From: Byssochlamys sp. IMV 00236
Lineage: Eukaryota > Ascomycota > Eurotiomycetes > Eurotiales > Thermoascaceae
DNA length: 32,510 nt
Assembly (NCBI GenBank): GCA_001931875.2
Contig: MSJH02000251.1
Span: 1-32,510 of the forward strand
Direction of reading: 5' to 3'
This document shows positions 11,853-23,652 of this stretch, piece after piece. The notes under the pieces were generated by a model, which saw nothing but the letters and a program-made list of their open reading frames with translations, was not told the origin of the DNA and did no database searches. A program made the position numbers and the translations under genes. Each line of letters starts with the position of its first letter. The stretch's first letter is position 1.

Positions 11853-13586
11853 ATGCCAGGCTTCAATGAGATACCTAGTGAAATATTACAGAAGATTTTT
11901 ACATATGTTCAGAAGAGTGACGAATACAAGAAAAGTTGGATGGTGCAATATCAGCTTGTCTGTAAGGGATGGAACCAAGTTGCAAAAACATGGCTGTATA
12001 GTTTAATAGATTTATACGACGATACGGACATGGAAAGGTTTTTACACTGTATGAAAAACAGCAGCGCAGGGCACCTTACTCGTACTATATGCCTTAGCAC
12101 AAGATACCGAAAATATGAAGCAGCAGAACTTTACATGAATGAACTTGCTGAAGCCTGTCCAAACGTAGAACGCGTTAAGGGTGCCATTGGGAACTATGAT
12201 TCTTGGCGTACTATTGCCACTGCTGCATCAAAGCACTGGCCTCATATAAAGGAACTTATTAACCCTTTTGACTTAACTGAACGTCATAATTACTTTGATT
12301 GTTATAACACACTTATTTCGCTTTTTCGCCATTCGCTCACTCAGATCTATCTACCGCCAGAGCATCCTTCCACCCCAATAATGAAAGAGCTCTGTCAGCG
12401 ATTACCAGAGTTTAGCAACTTAACACATTTGATTATCGACAAGATGGAAGCCATTTGGTCACTTATAGATTATGATGAGATAATCCAGCTTTGCCCTAAC
12501 TTGACGTCTTTAAGCGTAAACTCAAAGGCGTTTTATTCGAGAGAGAGGAGCAGAATACCAACCACTCTTGAAATATTATCTACACAGCCACATAAAAATA
12601 TCAAAACTTTAGGCGTGTATTGGATCAATCATATAGGTATTGCTGAATACATCATGCACAAGTTTCCCAGCCTTCAGAATCTGAAATTGGTATCTAACTC
12701 CTCTTTCCGTTTTGATCTGGAAGGTTATTTCAATAATATTGGCGATAGGTTTATAGAATATCTAAACTCAATGCAAACGTATGAAATTGAGGGAAGAGGA
12801 CCATTTTCTTTGCTTGAAGCGTACTTAAAGCACACGCCTAACGTACGCATTCACTTTTGCTATCTGGAGGCTTCCAATCAAGCGATTCGTTTGCAACAGA
12901 GAAGTATAAAAAGAACAGCATTTATACAACTCGATAACGATTCAAGAAAAAAAGAAAGGTTCTTACAGATGTTCAAGAAATACCAACATAATATTACAAG
13001 GTTTATCTTGGATTGCGATTCATACTTTGAAGACCGCACCGTATGGATTGAAGATATTCTCACTACCTGTACGCAAACGAAGACTTTCCACTACTGGACA
13101 TATGCGACTTTCCAGCCGCCATCACAAGCTGCAATAGATGCAAATGTGCCTTTGAATTCGACAGTAGAGGCTCTTACACTGATAGTGCGTACTATAGAAA
13201 GTGGGTCACTTGCTGGTTACTTGCGTCTCTTGCCGTCAGTACGTCATGTAGACGTTAAAATTATTTGCCCTTCTATGGATGAGGTTGAAAGTAAATTGGA
13301 TATGTTATTCGATTCTTTTGATACTGCGCCTTCGAATACTTGGTCTCCTCAAAGTCATTACAGTAGTTTAACAGATGTGTTTGGTAGAAAGGCGCTATTA
13401 GTAATTGACGATATTTCCTCAAATAAAACGATATACTTGGTAGATATACAACGCGAAAATAGAACAACCAAGAAATGGACTGAAACAGTAAACGAGAACC
13501 CTTTGATCAAAGTTTTTGTCGAAATAGATTTGTTTGATGAGGGGATAGATTATAATAATTTATATTATGATGATTTATACGAATAA
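11853..13586 (+). CDS. F-box/LRR-like protein
   Basis: Single-exon gene of 577 residues starting at the ATG that gives MPGFNEIPSEILQKIF. The N-terminal block (about 4-45) fits an F-box: hydrophobic IPSEILQKIFTYV, then LVCKGWNQVAKTWLYSLIDL. The remainder has irregular leucine-rich segments such as FSNLTHLIID, CPNLTSLSVNS and FPSLQNLKLVS, as in the large F-box/LRR families of Mucoromycota. Such proteins link Skp1-Cullin-1 ubiquitin ligases to substrates; the substrate here is unknown. The C-terminus ends in an acidic, Tyr/Asn/Asp-rich tail. An upstream in-frame GTG at 11832 is not a likely start. The F-box assignment rests on pattern only. Confidence 0.78.
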   Translation: MPGFNEIPSEILQKIFTYVQKSDEYKKSWMVQYQLVCKGWNQVAKTWLYSLIDLYDDTDMERFLHCMKNSSAGHLTRTICLSTRYRKYEAAELYMNELAEACPNVERVKGAIGNYDSWRTIATAASKHWPHIKELINPFDLTERHNYFDCYNTLISLFRHSLTQIYLPPEHPSTPIMKELCQRLPEFSNLTHLIIDKMEAIWSLIDYDEIIQLCPNLTSLSVNSKAFYSRERSRIPTTLEILSTQPHKNIKTLGVYWINHIGIAEYIMHKFPSLQNLKLVSNSSFRFDLEGYFNNIGDRFIEYLNSMQTYEIEGRGPFSLLEAYLKHTPNVRIHFCYLEASNQAIRLQQRSIKRTAFIQLDNDSRKKERFLQMFKKYQHNITRFILDCDSYFEDRTVWIEDILTTCTQTKTFHYWTYATFQPPSQAAIDANVPLNSTVEALTLIVRTIESGSLAGYLRLLPSVRHVDVKIICPSMDEVESKLDMLFDSFDTAPSNTWSPQSHYSSLTDVFGRKALLVIDDISSNKTIYLVDIQRENRTTKKWTETVNENPLIKVFVEIDLFDEGIDYNNLYYDDLYE

Positions 13587-14349
13587 TCTTATTTGTTGGC
13601 GCTATGACACATAATGTACTTAGTATTAGACTTGTTAATAAAAGTATGGCATTTGCTGTCAAATGGCTTCTTTCAGCTTTCATCAACTCTTTTAATTACA
13701 GATTATGTACCATCAGAATGCTGGCTCAACATTCTCTTTTCTGGCTGTAGTGAATCAACAAAGTTCAGATATTTGGCTCGCGTAGAGGCAAGTGTAAAAA
13801 AGAGCTTTTTTATACTGACAGAACTGCTGCGTCGAGGGAAAGAGAAAACAGATAATAAGGGAGTATTAACCATTCATATGTAAGCAGCCATGGCTGTTTT
13901 TTACGATTTGCATAATTGGAGCTCTTTCGCATATTTATAAAGAGTATAGATTACAAGAATTTTTTTTTATTGTTTTTCTGAGAATAAAGCGCGGCTAGAA
14001 AGCCTATAACCACATCCTCTGTCGTCTTTTCGGCAACATTGCTATTTTGGAAGAATAATCCGCTTTGGGCACGATTCCTAACGACGTCGTCCCAAATACC
14101 TATTATTTTAAGGTGAGTCGCGTCACCCAAGGTGTGGTCCCTAAGCGCTCGGCCCGGAAATAATGTTTCGGGGCGTGGTCCCTAAGAACACTGTTTAAAC
14201 AACTCAGACTTGACTGTAAAAGCTTGTTTTTAATTGCATAAACCTTGATTCAAGCAAGCCACAGTGACTGCATTTCACTTTGAAGTTCTACTACACAAGA
14301 AAAGCAAAAAGGGCAGCTTTACTGTTTCTATCGCAGTCTATTTCTCAAC
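13587..14349. other. Spacer and promoter region ahead of UTP13
   Basis: No convincing gene. A palindrome CAGCCATGGCTG (13885-13896) followed by six T residues lies 300 bp after the F-box stop. From about 14060 to 14190 the region is GC-rich and dense in palindromes and a duplicated 12-mer, described separately. An 89-codon ORF at 13614-13883 directly after the F-box gene has no recognisable domain. Confidence 0.5.
14081..14186 (+). promoter_or_regulatory. Palindrome cluster and duplicated 12-mer in the UTP13 promoter
   Basis: Three elements lie 160-270 bp before the UTP13 start: ACGACGTCGT (14081-14090, perfect palindrome with a CRE-like GACGTC core); GGTGA-GTCGCG-TCACC (14112-14127, inverted repeat); and GTGGTCCCTAAG twice in direct orientation (14134-14145 and 14175-14186), 41 bp apart. 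They stand out in AT-rich surroundings. They are likely transcription-factor sites, but I cannot name the factor. Confidence 0.5.
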
Positions 14350-16949
14350 ATGGCCGATGAATCTACGAAATTGATATTGAAGACAAGGTACTTTGAATTA
14401 AACGTATTGTAAACATGATAATAATACTTTAATAGTTTCAAGTCCATCAAGACGATTGAATCAATCTATAATGGTGGCAAGGTCGAGATTACTCAGGATT
14501 CAAAATATTTGATTTCAACACTTAGTGAGGATATTATTGTTACTGAACTTGCAACAGGAAAACAAGTTCATCAATTAGAAGGCGTATGTTGACAGCATTA
14601 TTCATTTGCTTTAAAGCATGCTAATTTTATTATAGGATACTGAACTAGTGACCACCATGGCTGTTAAGCCCAATGGAAAGCATCTCGTCAGCGCCAGTCG
14701 AAGCTTATTCATAAGAATTTGGGAACTTGAAAAAGGAGAATGTGTCCGAACGTTCAAGGCACATGATTCTGCACCTGTGATTGTCATGGATATCGATGAG
14801 ACATCAACCTTGGTAGCTACCGGTTTTGCAGATGGTTCCATCAAAGTGTGGGATATCGATAAGGGTTACTGTACACATAACTTTAAAGGACACGGAGGCG
14901 TTATCAGTGCTCTCAAGTTTCACAAGCATGAAGGCAAATGGTATCTTGCGTCAGGTGCAGTCGACTGTCAAGTGAGAATTTGGGATTTACAATCAAGAAA
15001 CAGTGTAGCCGTATTGAAGAGTCATGTCAGTGTTATCCGTGGCCTTGACTTTTCTGCAGATGGTCAATACCTTATATCTGGCTCTCGTGATAAAGTTGTG
15101 AATGTATGGGACTGGCGAGCAAAACAGCTTAGGGCCACATATCCCATTTTTGAAACGATCGAAACAGTTGGATTTGTTGAAAAGAATGAAGAGGTGACGG
15201 CCAAGTTTGGCAGTGAATACGCTCAATCCGACATTTTTTATACTGCAGGCGATTCAGGACTTGTCAAGCTGTGGGATATGAAGACTGGAAAATTAATCAA
15301 GGCACAGGAACCCGAAAAGAATAGTCAGCACACGATTACAGATGTTGTATATATCAAAAGCGCTAGAGTTTTAGCAGTTGTGACCAATGATCAAAATATT
15401 CTCATTTACTCTCTGGAACAGCAACTTGAGCGTGTAAAGCAGATTGTTGGATACAATGACGAAGTTGTTGATGTTGCTTATGTGGGAGAAGATGAGACAT
15501 ACTTGGCAGCAGCTACCAATAGTGCCCAATTAAGAATTTACAATGTCGACACACAAGATTGTGATTTACTGTATGGACATACAGACATGATCATTTCTTT
15601 GGATAGATCAAGAGACGGTACGCTTCTTGTCACAGCATCTAAAGATAAGACAGCACGTCTCTGGAAGATTGATACAACACAAGAAGATCACAAGAAGAAA
15701 TATATGCCTGCGGGTGTATGTATTGGGCATACAGAATCAGTGGGTGCAGTTGCACTATCCAGAAAATCAAAGACTTTTATGATCACAGGCAGTCAAGATA
15801 GAACAATAAAATACTGGAACTTGAGAGAGATGGATTTGGATAACCCAGACGAAAACTTTAAACCCAAATCATTATACACTCATCAAGCACACGATAAAGA
15901 CATCAATACCATTTGCGTTGCTCCCAATGATAAATTCTTTGCAACTGGTTCACAAGATAAGACAGCCAAACTTTGGAACGTGGACACGGGAGAACTGGTT
16001 GGCACCATGAAAGGTCACAAGCGTGGTGTTTGGTGTGCACGATTCTCCCCTGTAGACCAGGTCTTGGCTACAAGTTCTGGTGATAAGACAGTCAAGATAT
16101 GGAATTTAAAAGACTTTACATGCTTAAAGACATTTGAAGGCCATACTAATTCAGTCCTTCGAGTTGAGTTCTTGACGGCTGGTATGCAATTAGTGTCTGC
16201 CGCTTCAGATGGTCTGGTGAAAGTGTGGACAATCAAGACAAACGAATGTGCAGCTACACTTGATAATCACACTGAAAAAGTGTGGGCTTTGGCAATTCGA
16301 AAAGATGAAAGATTTGTAGTATCTGCAGGTGCTGACTCTGTTGTTAATTTCTGGGAAGATGTCACTTTACAAGAACAAGAAGAAGAGTTGAAAGAAAAAG
16401 AAGAATTGATCATCAAGTAAATTGTGTTGTGTCTTGTCCATCAATATAACTAACATTATATTTTAGGGAACAAGAACTGCAAAACTTTATGCGCAAGAAA
16501 GATTATCTAAACGCCATTTTATTGGCATTATCGCTAGAACAGCCTTACCGTTTACTACATCTGTTCAAGGAAGTTTCTGAATCCAGACCAGAAGGGGATC
16601 AGAGCATTACTGGATCAGAAAATGTAGATAAAATCCTTGCAGAACTATCAATTGAAAATATCGAAAAAATGCTAAAGTACATCCGAGACTGGAACACAAA
16701 TGCAAAGCATTCAGATGTAGCACAAACAGTATTAAATGCCATTTTAATGTCGCGTAGCGCAGAAGAAATTGTTGAAATACCATCTGCTAAAGAGGTAAGA
16801 AAGCATATAAACGTTTACAAGGAAACTAATGCATTATTTTTTAGATCATTGATGGTCTGTTACCGTATACGGATAGACACTATCAACGTATAGACGACCT
16901 TATAACCCAATCATTTATTATAGACTACACTTTGCAAGCACAACAGTAA
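14350..16949 (+). CDS. UTP13: Utp13/TBL3, WD40 protein of the SSU processome
   Basis: CDS join(14350..14387,14436..14583,14636..16416,16467..16794,16845..16949), 799 residues, close to yeast Utp13 (817) and human TBL3 (808). Residues about 15-650 are tandem WD40 repeats forming two propellers; examples are ASRSLFIRIWELEKGEC, GFADGSIKVWDIDKGYC and SGDKTVKIWNLKDFTC. The C-terminal part (about 660-799), with MRKKDYLNAILLALSLEQP, is the alpha-helical Utp13 domain. The protein belongs to the UTP-B/Pwp2 complex that binds U3 snoRNP and pre-18S rRNA in the nucleolus. Introns are 48-52 bp, including a split Lys codon at 16416/16467. Its end lies 118 bp from the convergent deacetylase gene. Confidence 0.95.
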
Positions 16950-17067
16950 TAAATAACATAGCATCCTTGTTTTGTCAATTATTTTTGAAAAAAGATAGCT
17001 CATTTTTCTAAAGTACATAGTTTATTAAAACATTTAAATTCTAATGAGTAATGATACATGAGCACAT

Positions 17068-17903
17068 TTATTTACTCTTGTAAGCGCTGCTCTTGGTGTT
17101 ACCAAGACATTCAGCAACAGTGACAAACTTGTAGTTCTTCTTGCTCTTAATGTAAGAGATAACCCAAGGAACAAGCTTGTCAACAGTCTTCTTGTGAACA
17201 TCGTGTTGAAGAGCAATGTGACCATGAGGCTTCTTCTTGCTATCAGCTTCAATGACGCTCTTGTATTCTTGTTGTTCGTTAGCAAGGCTGGCAATATCCT
17301 TGTATCTCCAGTCATTGGAATCAATATCCCAGAGGATAACCTTGTATCCGAGTTGACCAAGAGTAGCGAGTGTGTTGTCATCATAAGCGCCGGAAGGAGG
17401 ACGCATGTAGACAGGAGTCTTACCAATGACGGACTTGAAAATCTTTTCAAGCTTGGTCATTTCAGACTTGACCTCAGTAGCACTTAGGCCAGCAAGTTCC
17501 TTGTGGCTAAAAGTGTGGCTGCCGATTTGGTGGCCCTTGTCATAGACATGCTTGATAACTTGCTTGTAAGTCTTTGTACCAGCAGGAGTCTTTACGCTTT
17601 GGTGTTCAACGTCACTGTAAAAAAATACATTAGGCTAAATTAGGCTATCATTAAGAAAAAAGGGAGGGTTACTTACACCCAGTTGTTACCGTTCATGAAG
17701 AAGGTGGCGGTAACACCTTTAGATTTAAGCGTATCAGCCAATGCCCAAGTGTATTCATAAGGTCCATCGTCAAAAGTCAAAGCAATAGTGCCGGGAACGG
17801 AACAGGTAGTGTAAACCTTGGCCTTGACAGCTCTCTTTTCAACAGGAACAGCAGAAACAGCAGTGGCAATGGCAGCCAAAGAAGCGAGAAGAGTGAGACG
17901 CAT
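17068..17903 (-). CDS. Secreted NodB-family polysaccharide (chitin) deacetylase
   Basis: CDS complement(join(17068..17614,17677..17903)), 257 residues, one 62-bp intron. A signal peptide (about 1-18, MRLTLLASLAAIATAVSA) precedes a Kex2-like KR site at 23-24. All NodB motifs are present: TFDDGP at 43-48, HTFSH at 109-113 (metal histidines), RPPSGAY at 147-153, DIDSNDW at 172-178 and LQHD at 211-214. Enzymes with this set remove acetyl groups from N-acetylglucosamine polymers, so chitin-to-chitosan conversion at the cell wall is the likely role; chitosan is a major wall polymer in Mucorales. There is no chitin-binding module, GPI signal or transmembrane tail. A TATA box lies 75 bp upstream. Confidence 0.93.
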
Positions 17904-17970
17904 TTGTGTAATTAAATTAAAAAAGAAAGGAAAGGGGCGTTAATAAATACATCAGGTCATGGCGTGCCTC

Positions 17971-17978
17971 CTTTTATA
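17971..17978 (-). promoter_or_regulatory. TATA box of the deacetylase gene
   Basis: TATAAAAG on the minus strand, with its first base 75 bp before the ATG. The small-protein gene at 24363 has the same motif at the same spacing. Position and sequence suit a regulated, strongly transcribed fungal promoter. Confidence 0.5.
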
Positions 17979-19471
17979 AGCATTCAATGTCTTGTTCCGC
18001 CCAGTTAATTACGATGAGGTTTCACACACATATATACACGCATCATGATACGTTCTGATCGCCAAGGCTTTTTAAATGCTAGATGGGCAGACTAATATCA
18101 TATCAATTCTTTTGCGTGTTATGTCTTGTAGCATATCTACTCTTAAGATAGCTCAAGAAGGTTGCTTGAATGACATATTCGTCAAGTTATTTTTAACTTT
18201 TTTATATTACCGCCTTAAATGGTTTCTGATTTTTGATAACAAGATGTCAGTCTTTGCTTATATAAAGAAGATGCATATATATTTAATCATGTCTTTCTTT
18301 ATTTAATCCTTTAATAATTGGTAATTATGGTCCTTTTTGATGCTTGGCTTTGCTTTGCATAAAAGATAAAGGCAAATTCATATAAGAGAAAAGCGTTGTC
18401 TCTTTCTATATTTGGAAATTTGTATGTTCCCAGGTTATCTGTCGGGCAAAATACTATAATTGGGTAGTATGACAATAGATCATGCAACTATGTTCTGTAA
18501 CACACAGCAATGTTGGCCACTCCTGACACGCTGTAGGACGATAAAAATACACTTTTTCCCAAAATAATGTTACTGCGATTTATCTGATTCATGCTGTAAA
18601 TATTTATAAAATGACACAAGACCTTTATGTTCTTTATTCCTTCATGACTGAAAATTCTTCACTGTAGCCAATAAATATGGCCCTGTATCATGCATTTATA
18701 TGCGCGGCCTCAATCAAAGAAACCTATCTATATTTCGTAGATATCCATTCAACATCAAAATATCAAGCTAAACATATGCCACTGTATAAATAAATTAGAT
18801 ATAGGTAAGCTTAAAAAGACATCTCATAGATGTATTCATTTGGCTACTTTTGAATCTTGGGATCTCAAAAAGCATTTTAAATCTAATCATTATATTGAAT
18901 CTTTTTCATCTAAAGACAGTGTAGGAAGCTCAAGCAAGTCGTAAATAAAAGCTCTGAAATATGGTTGCTAAAATTGCGAATGTTCAAGCAATAATGACAA
19001 GAAGAAGTAGTTTATCAAATTATCGTATATGTTATGTAATAATTTAGAAACACAAGACAAAAACAAAAGAAGTGCTCTTTGAGACTAATCCTTATTCTGA
19101 GATAAAGACAGAAAGAACATGCAAAAACTAAATATCTACTATTTATAGTTGCTATCAAATGGCTGGTAAACCACTATTCCAAGCGTGGATTATAATTACT
19201 GAAGACGGGATTGACTAATTGTTCCTGAGTTCATAAAGAATACTTTTAAGTCGTCCCTGATACTGATCTTATTGTTCGTTTTATGATCTGGGTTATGATA
19301 CTGCTTTTACCATGAGAAGGATTATCTTTTAAAGAAGTGTATCCTTTTATGTAAAGAAATAATGATTTATATTCAAAGGAGAGATTCTATTTAATTTGAC
19401 TTATCATTTATAATGTATGAATTCACGCTATTCATACTGATTACAGTCGTTTATCTCAATGTCAGTCATAA

Positions 19472-19714
19472 GCAGACATTGTTCTACGACACAAGGCTGG
19501 TAACGTTGTCCGCAAAGGAAAAACAGTCAGCCTTCAGATTTACAAGCTCATGACAAAACTCTTATGCGAAGGTATGTTTGCATCGATTGATACGTCGGCT
19601 TTCGATCCAATAGCTTCGCGTGATTATGAGCGTCCAGAGCTGAATTTACAAATATTTTTGAACCCTCAGATTCCCGCTCTTTTTCTTTTCCTTGGCAATG
19701 GCGATATCAAATAA
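19472..19714 (+). pseudogene. Open coding-like fragment without start codon
   Basis: An 80-codon open frame beginning right after a stop and ending in TAA, with balanced amino-acid use (for example VRKGKTVSLQIYKLMTKLL and SAFDPIASRDYERPELNLQ) and higher GC than its flanks. There is no Met at its start. It may be an old gene or transposon fragment. I do not recognise the family. Confidence 0.3.
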
Positions 19715-19951
19715 AACAACATCTCGCATGTTGGCTTTTCGAGTGTCGAGTGTCGATTTTTCAATGTCGCGTCTTTTGCTTTGTATGTGACGTACTGTCA
19801 TGGATACATCAAACAGTTCCTTGTGGTACTTTACAATATTAAAATTTAGATAATTGAGGTTTCAAATGCGATGGTTACTATATTATCCATTTTTGGATAA
19901 TTTGTTTAAGACAATAATATCAAATATAATATCTATGAAGATATATAGTTT

Positions 19952-22501
19952 TTATTCAAAAGAATATTTGGCTCTTGATCTTTTTCTATGCTCCTTTTTA
20001 TTGGCTGCAGATACCTTCAATCCCTCGTCAATCAGTTTTTCACATCGAGTCTTGATTTCTACAGCAGTTTCTTGCTCTGTAGTAAATATCTCAGGATATC
20101 GCACACTATAATCAAGCAAGACATATTGGCACAATATCGCGCAAAATATATAAACATCCTTACCTTAACCACATATAAACTATGATTTGCTTATGTTTTT
20201 CTTCCAAGTCTACCAAATGCTCTGGATTAATGGGTGGTGTTTCTGGTAATTCTACAATTTCCTCCAAGTCGCATGTTTCCTGTCGACTGAATTTTTTTGC
20301 CAACGTTTTAATCAATGCCATTGAAGGCTCACTTCTTATGCTCACAGGTGCTGTTGCAAATTGAAATCTATCTCGTATTTCTAACGGAATATCCTCTATT
20401 ATATCGGCAATGGCCTATAGCAAGCATAAGTCACGTATTCATACAGCACGCATTCTCTATGTACCTTTTTATCCTTGGTATTACACATAAAATAGTCTCC
20501 AGTAACTGACGCGAAGTCTTCAATTTTTTGCTATTATTTACTTTTGTCAATGTATTAAATATAATATCAGTATCATACTTACAATTATAGACGAAAAGGG
20601 TTGGTTAGGCATTTGGGAAGCAAAGAGTTCCAACATTTCCACGGTGGGTTGCAGACCAGCTGTCTTTAATACTATCATTAGTTACTTTATTCTTTTGTAT
20701 ATAACTGCTATCTTTTACCTCTAATGGAACTATAGGAGAATCAACAGCTGCTTTAATATATGAAAGATCTCTGGGATGTAAGCTATATAGATTCATATCA
20801 GAAAAAATATGATTAAATAAACAAACATCAACCCTTACGAGGTAACAATTCCATTTCCATAAGCTGTACCAAACCTGCCTGCACGTCCAGCAATTTGCTT
20901 CAACTGTGGAAAGCTAATACGTTCCATCTCTGCTCCATTAAACTTGTGCGTTGTGCTAAATATAATACGCTTGATATTCCTTTTAATCAAATAAGTTACT
21001 TTGTCCACTTTTAAAAGATATGGTGACCTACAGATTTAAGCCCATGCCAACCGCATCTGAAGCTACTAATACGTCGAATCCACTGTCAGGATCATTGAAT
21101 GCTTTTGCTTGAAGAGCTCTAGTTTCTATCATGATATGGTTAAATAATGCTTGTGTATCTCTCTTTTTTTTTACTATTTACCTGGAGGAAGACCACCATA
21201 TGCTACAGCACACTTGAGTCCAGTGATAGCTTCGATTTTGTTCTTGTAATTAAATATGTCTCGTCGAGAAAATGCGACAACACAATCTCCCTTTGTAATT
21301 CTACTCAAATCACCTTCCAATGATCTGTTGCTCACTTTATAGGGAGTAAGACGCTGATATTTGTTCACTACTAATTCCTCATTCAGACTCTCACAGATCC
21401 TTTGAATCAAAGGCACGGCTGATTCTTCACCGCACAGATGAACTTCTTTTGCTGCCAACCCCAAAAGAGCCGCTGTCCATGCCCATCCACGAAATGGGTC
21501 AGCTATCAACTGAATTTCATCAACAACCGCTACGTCCATTGGCCTTCCTAATGGTGCCATTTCAACAGTTGAGCTGGTCAAGGGTGCATAAGGTGATACT
21601 ACTCTTTTTTCCTCTCCTGTCACCAAGTTACAAGGAATGCCTTTTGTGTTCATTTTATCATAAATCTCATGGGCTAATAAACGCAGTGGTCCACAGTAAA
21701 TGCCGCTCTGCGCACTTTCTAGTCGCTGCAATGCCTGATATGTCTTGCCGCTGTTGGTGGGCCCTACATGAAGTATAATCTTTCTAGTTTATGTGAATAC
21801 ATCTATTCTACTGCTGCGCGTCTCTCTTTCTCCATACCTTTGCATTTGCCTAGCCAAAGGATACCACTCTGTTGGATATCGAAGATCACTGATTTTTCGA
21901 AGCGAATTGACCTTATCCACAATATCTTCTGGTAGAAAAGGTTTTGCATAATCAAGGAAACACTGTAAGAGCTCTTTATCAAGATACGCTAATAAAAAAA
22001 AAAAAAAAAAAGGTTTAATGAAAAAGAATAAAGAAATATCTGATGCTTACCTGATATATCATTCCCTGTGTATCCTGAAAGAAGATTTCTAACTGTACAT
22101 CTAGGTATTTCTCCAGCAGCTACAGCTTTTACAAATGACTCTGATATTTCTCGGAATAGTTTGGTATTTATGCCTAAACAGCTAGCTTCTCTTCGAAAGT
22201 GTACACTTTTGCTAAAATTCTTCAACTTTCTATCCAGCTCTGGAATGCAAAATAAGGCAAGTCAATACGGAGAAGCAAGAGCAGGCATTGACAACTAATT
22301 ACCTTCTTCTATACGTCGATGTCTCTTTGGGGAAAGTATTCTCCAGACGGCATTATCAATGATCGATCCTTTTCTCGGTAGACCTCCTTTACGTAAGATA
22401 GGTACTGTTTGATGGAAATGTCGTAAAGGAGCTGTTGATGCACTAAGATTGATCCGAAGCAGTAGGCAGGATGTTTGCCTTAGTGGAATTATTCGCAGCA
22501 T
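19952..22501 (-). CDS. SUV3: Suv3, mitochondrial ATP-dependent RNA helicase
   Basis: CDS complement(join(19952..20105,20164..20414,20465..20530,20583..20663,20719..20782,20839..20979,21032..21125,21182..21783,21838..21988,22051..22239,22303..22501)), 663 residues, all junction phases checked. The N-terminus is Arg/Ser/Leu-rich without acids ([19 protein letters not shown]), a typical mitochondrial presequence. Walker A GPTNSGKT is at 187-194; the DExH-type motif is DEIQ at 268-271; [18 protein letters not shown] and [10 protein letters not shown] follow as motifs IV-VI of the Ski2/Suv3 class. Suv3 unwinds RNA in the mitochondrial degradosome and aids intron turnover. Introns are 50-63 bp; the second carries a T18-like tract. 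The basic C-terminal tail ([15 protein letters not shown]) is shorter than in human SUV3. Confidence 0.95.
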
Positions 22502-23077
22502 GTCTATGTTTAGAAAAGAAAGTACAATTTCGGAACAGACTGTCTTTTCATGACTTCTTTTTTTAAAGGATCCTGAAACTCAGGTTTATGGTTGTGACAG
22601 TCATGCTGGGATTAAGGGATAGATAGACTAGATGGCAAAGGAACAAGTGTTGGTTCGTTTATTAAGGGTTACGGATATTATAAAAGCTCGCTATGCAAAA
22701 TTGTGTATTTAATAACCTTCAAGAACATACGTTTATTGTTTTTTCGTAACTGTACCATTCAAGCAAAGTAAATCATCAAGGACGAAAAATATCTCTAAAG
22801 ATGTGAATAGCGCTTGATCTGCTACAACACAGAAATCTAATGCAAGAATCCCCTGCCTTCTGAACTGGAGGAGTCAGCCTGGCCGCGTAGCAGTAGAATA
22901 TATTTTCTACAAATAAGGAAATTAGTAAATCTGTAATTCTGTTACACCCTGTCCTACAAGGAGCGCTAGAAAAAGTATCTGTCAACATCTTTGTGAACTT
23001 GCATACAGATCAAATCTATTTTTTTATTATGTACCATTAGTATTCATTTTTAAGTTACTTTGAACGATCAAATATGA

Positions 23078-23293
23078 CATGGTTGTAAATTACCATCTGT
23101 CCCAAAGCCTCCTTTCCAGGGCACGAAAGACGGATTTGTGCCTATGCGATGCTTCAACGCATCAAACGTTAAAGAACCCAAGGCAGTTGCATATGGCAAT
23201 AAAAATAGTATTACTTTTATGAGCAAGCTATTGTACACAGCAGGTCAAAAGAGGGGTGATGTCAAGATATGTTTCGGAAGGCATCGTAGATGA
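23078..23293 (+). pseudogene. Coding-like fragment, 71 codons, no start
   Basis: Open between stops. It reads, in part, PKPPFQGTKDGFVPMRC, then FNASNVKEPKAVAYGNKN and LLYTAGQKRGDV. Composition is protein-like and unlike random AT-rich DNA. The first Met is internal. It may be an exon or remnant of a gene continued at 23443. Family not recognised. Confidence 0.35.
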
Positions 23294-23442
23294 CTTTATG
23301 GTATTGACCATCTTTTTCGACAAAAATAAAAAAAAAAACCCAGTGAATGTTATTCAAGTCAATTCACTCAATCGTAGTATAAACTTGTGAGGCTTGCATG
23401 CATGAAAATGCATAATCGTTTATTCTATCGACCAAATATACA

Positions 23443-23652
23443 TTGTATGAACAAATGGGACACATTAGCATCGGTAAGTGGAACCCAATGGTTCAGAGAC
23501 AAAGCTGCTTGAAATTTATTCTCCGTGACACTTTACGCACATTAAAAGGACAGGCACATTATAAGCAAATCGGTAATGGCAATATAATAGATCTTCAGGG
23601 GATGATAAAACAATTTCAAAAATGTATGAATGAAGTAACGGAAAGAAACTAG
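23443..23652 (+). pseudogene. Coding-like fragment, about 65-69 residues
   Basis: Open frame with an internal ATG at 23455 (MGHISIGKWNPMVQRQS) followed by LRDTLRTLKGQAHYKQIGNG and LQGMIKQFQKCMNEV before a TAG. Composition looks like the C-terminal part of a real protein. It could be a small gene, a terminal exon or a relic related to the fragment at 23078-23293. Family not recognised. Confidence 0.35.

Larger units (their letters stand above)
17904..19951. other. Two-kilobase spacer between the deacetylase and SUV3 genes
   Basis: It holds the deacetylase promoter and the 3' flank of SUV3. Most is AT-rich with no supported gene; ORFs at 18076-18306 and 19854-20111 have no recognisable domain and the latter overlaps SUV3. 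One coding-looking, slightly GC-richer stretch at 19472-19714 is listed separately. Confidence 0.5.

Noticed and set aside
13614..13883. 89-residue ORF after the F-box gene
   Set aside because: No recognisable domain, AT-driven composition and likely part of the F-box 3' UTR.
17034..17450. 138-residue minus-strand ORF overlapping the deacetylase
   Set aside because: It is a frame-shifted shadow of the NodB exon, whose motifs are in the other frame.
18743..18946. Open frame of about 65 codons in the deacetylase/SUV3 spacer
   Set aside because: AT-rich, no Met and no recognisable pattern; chance is likely.
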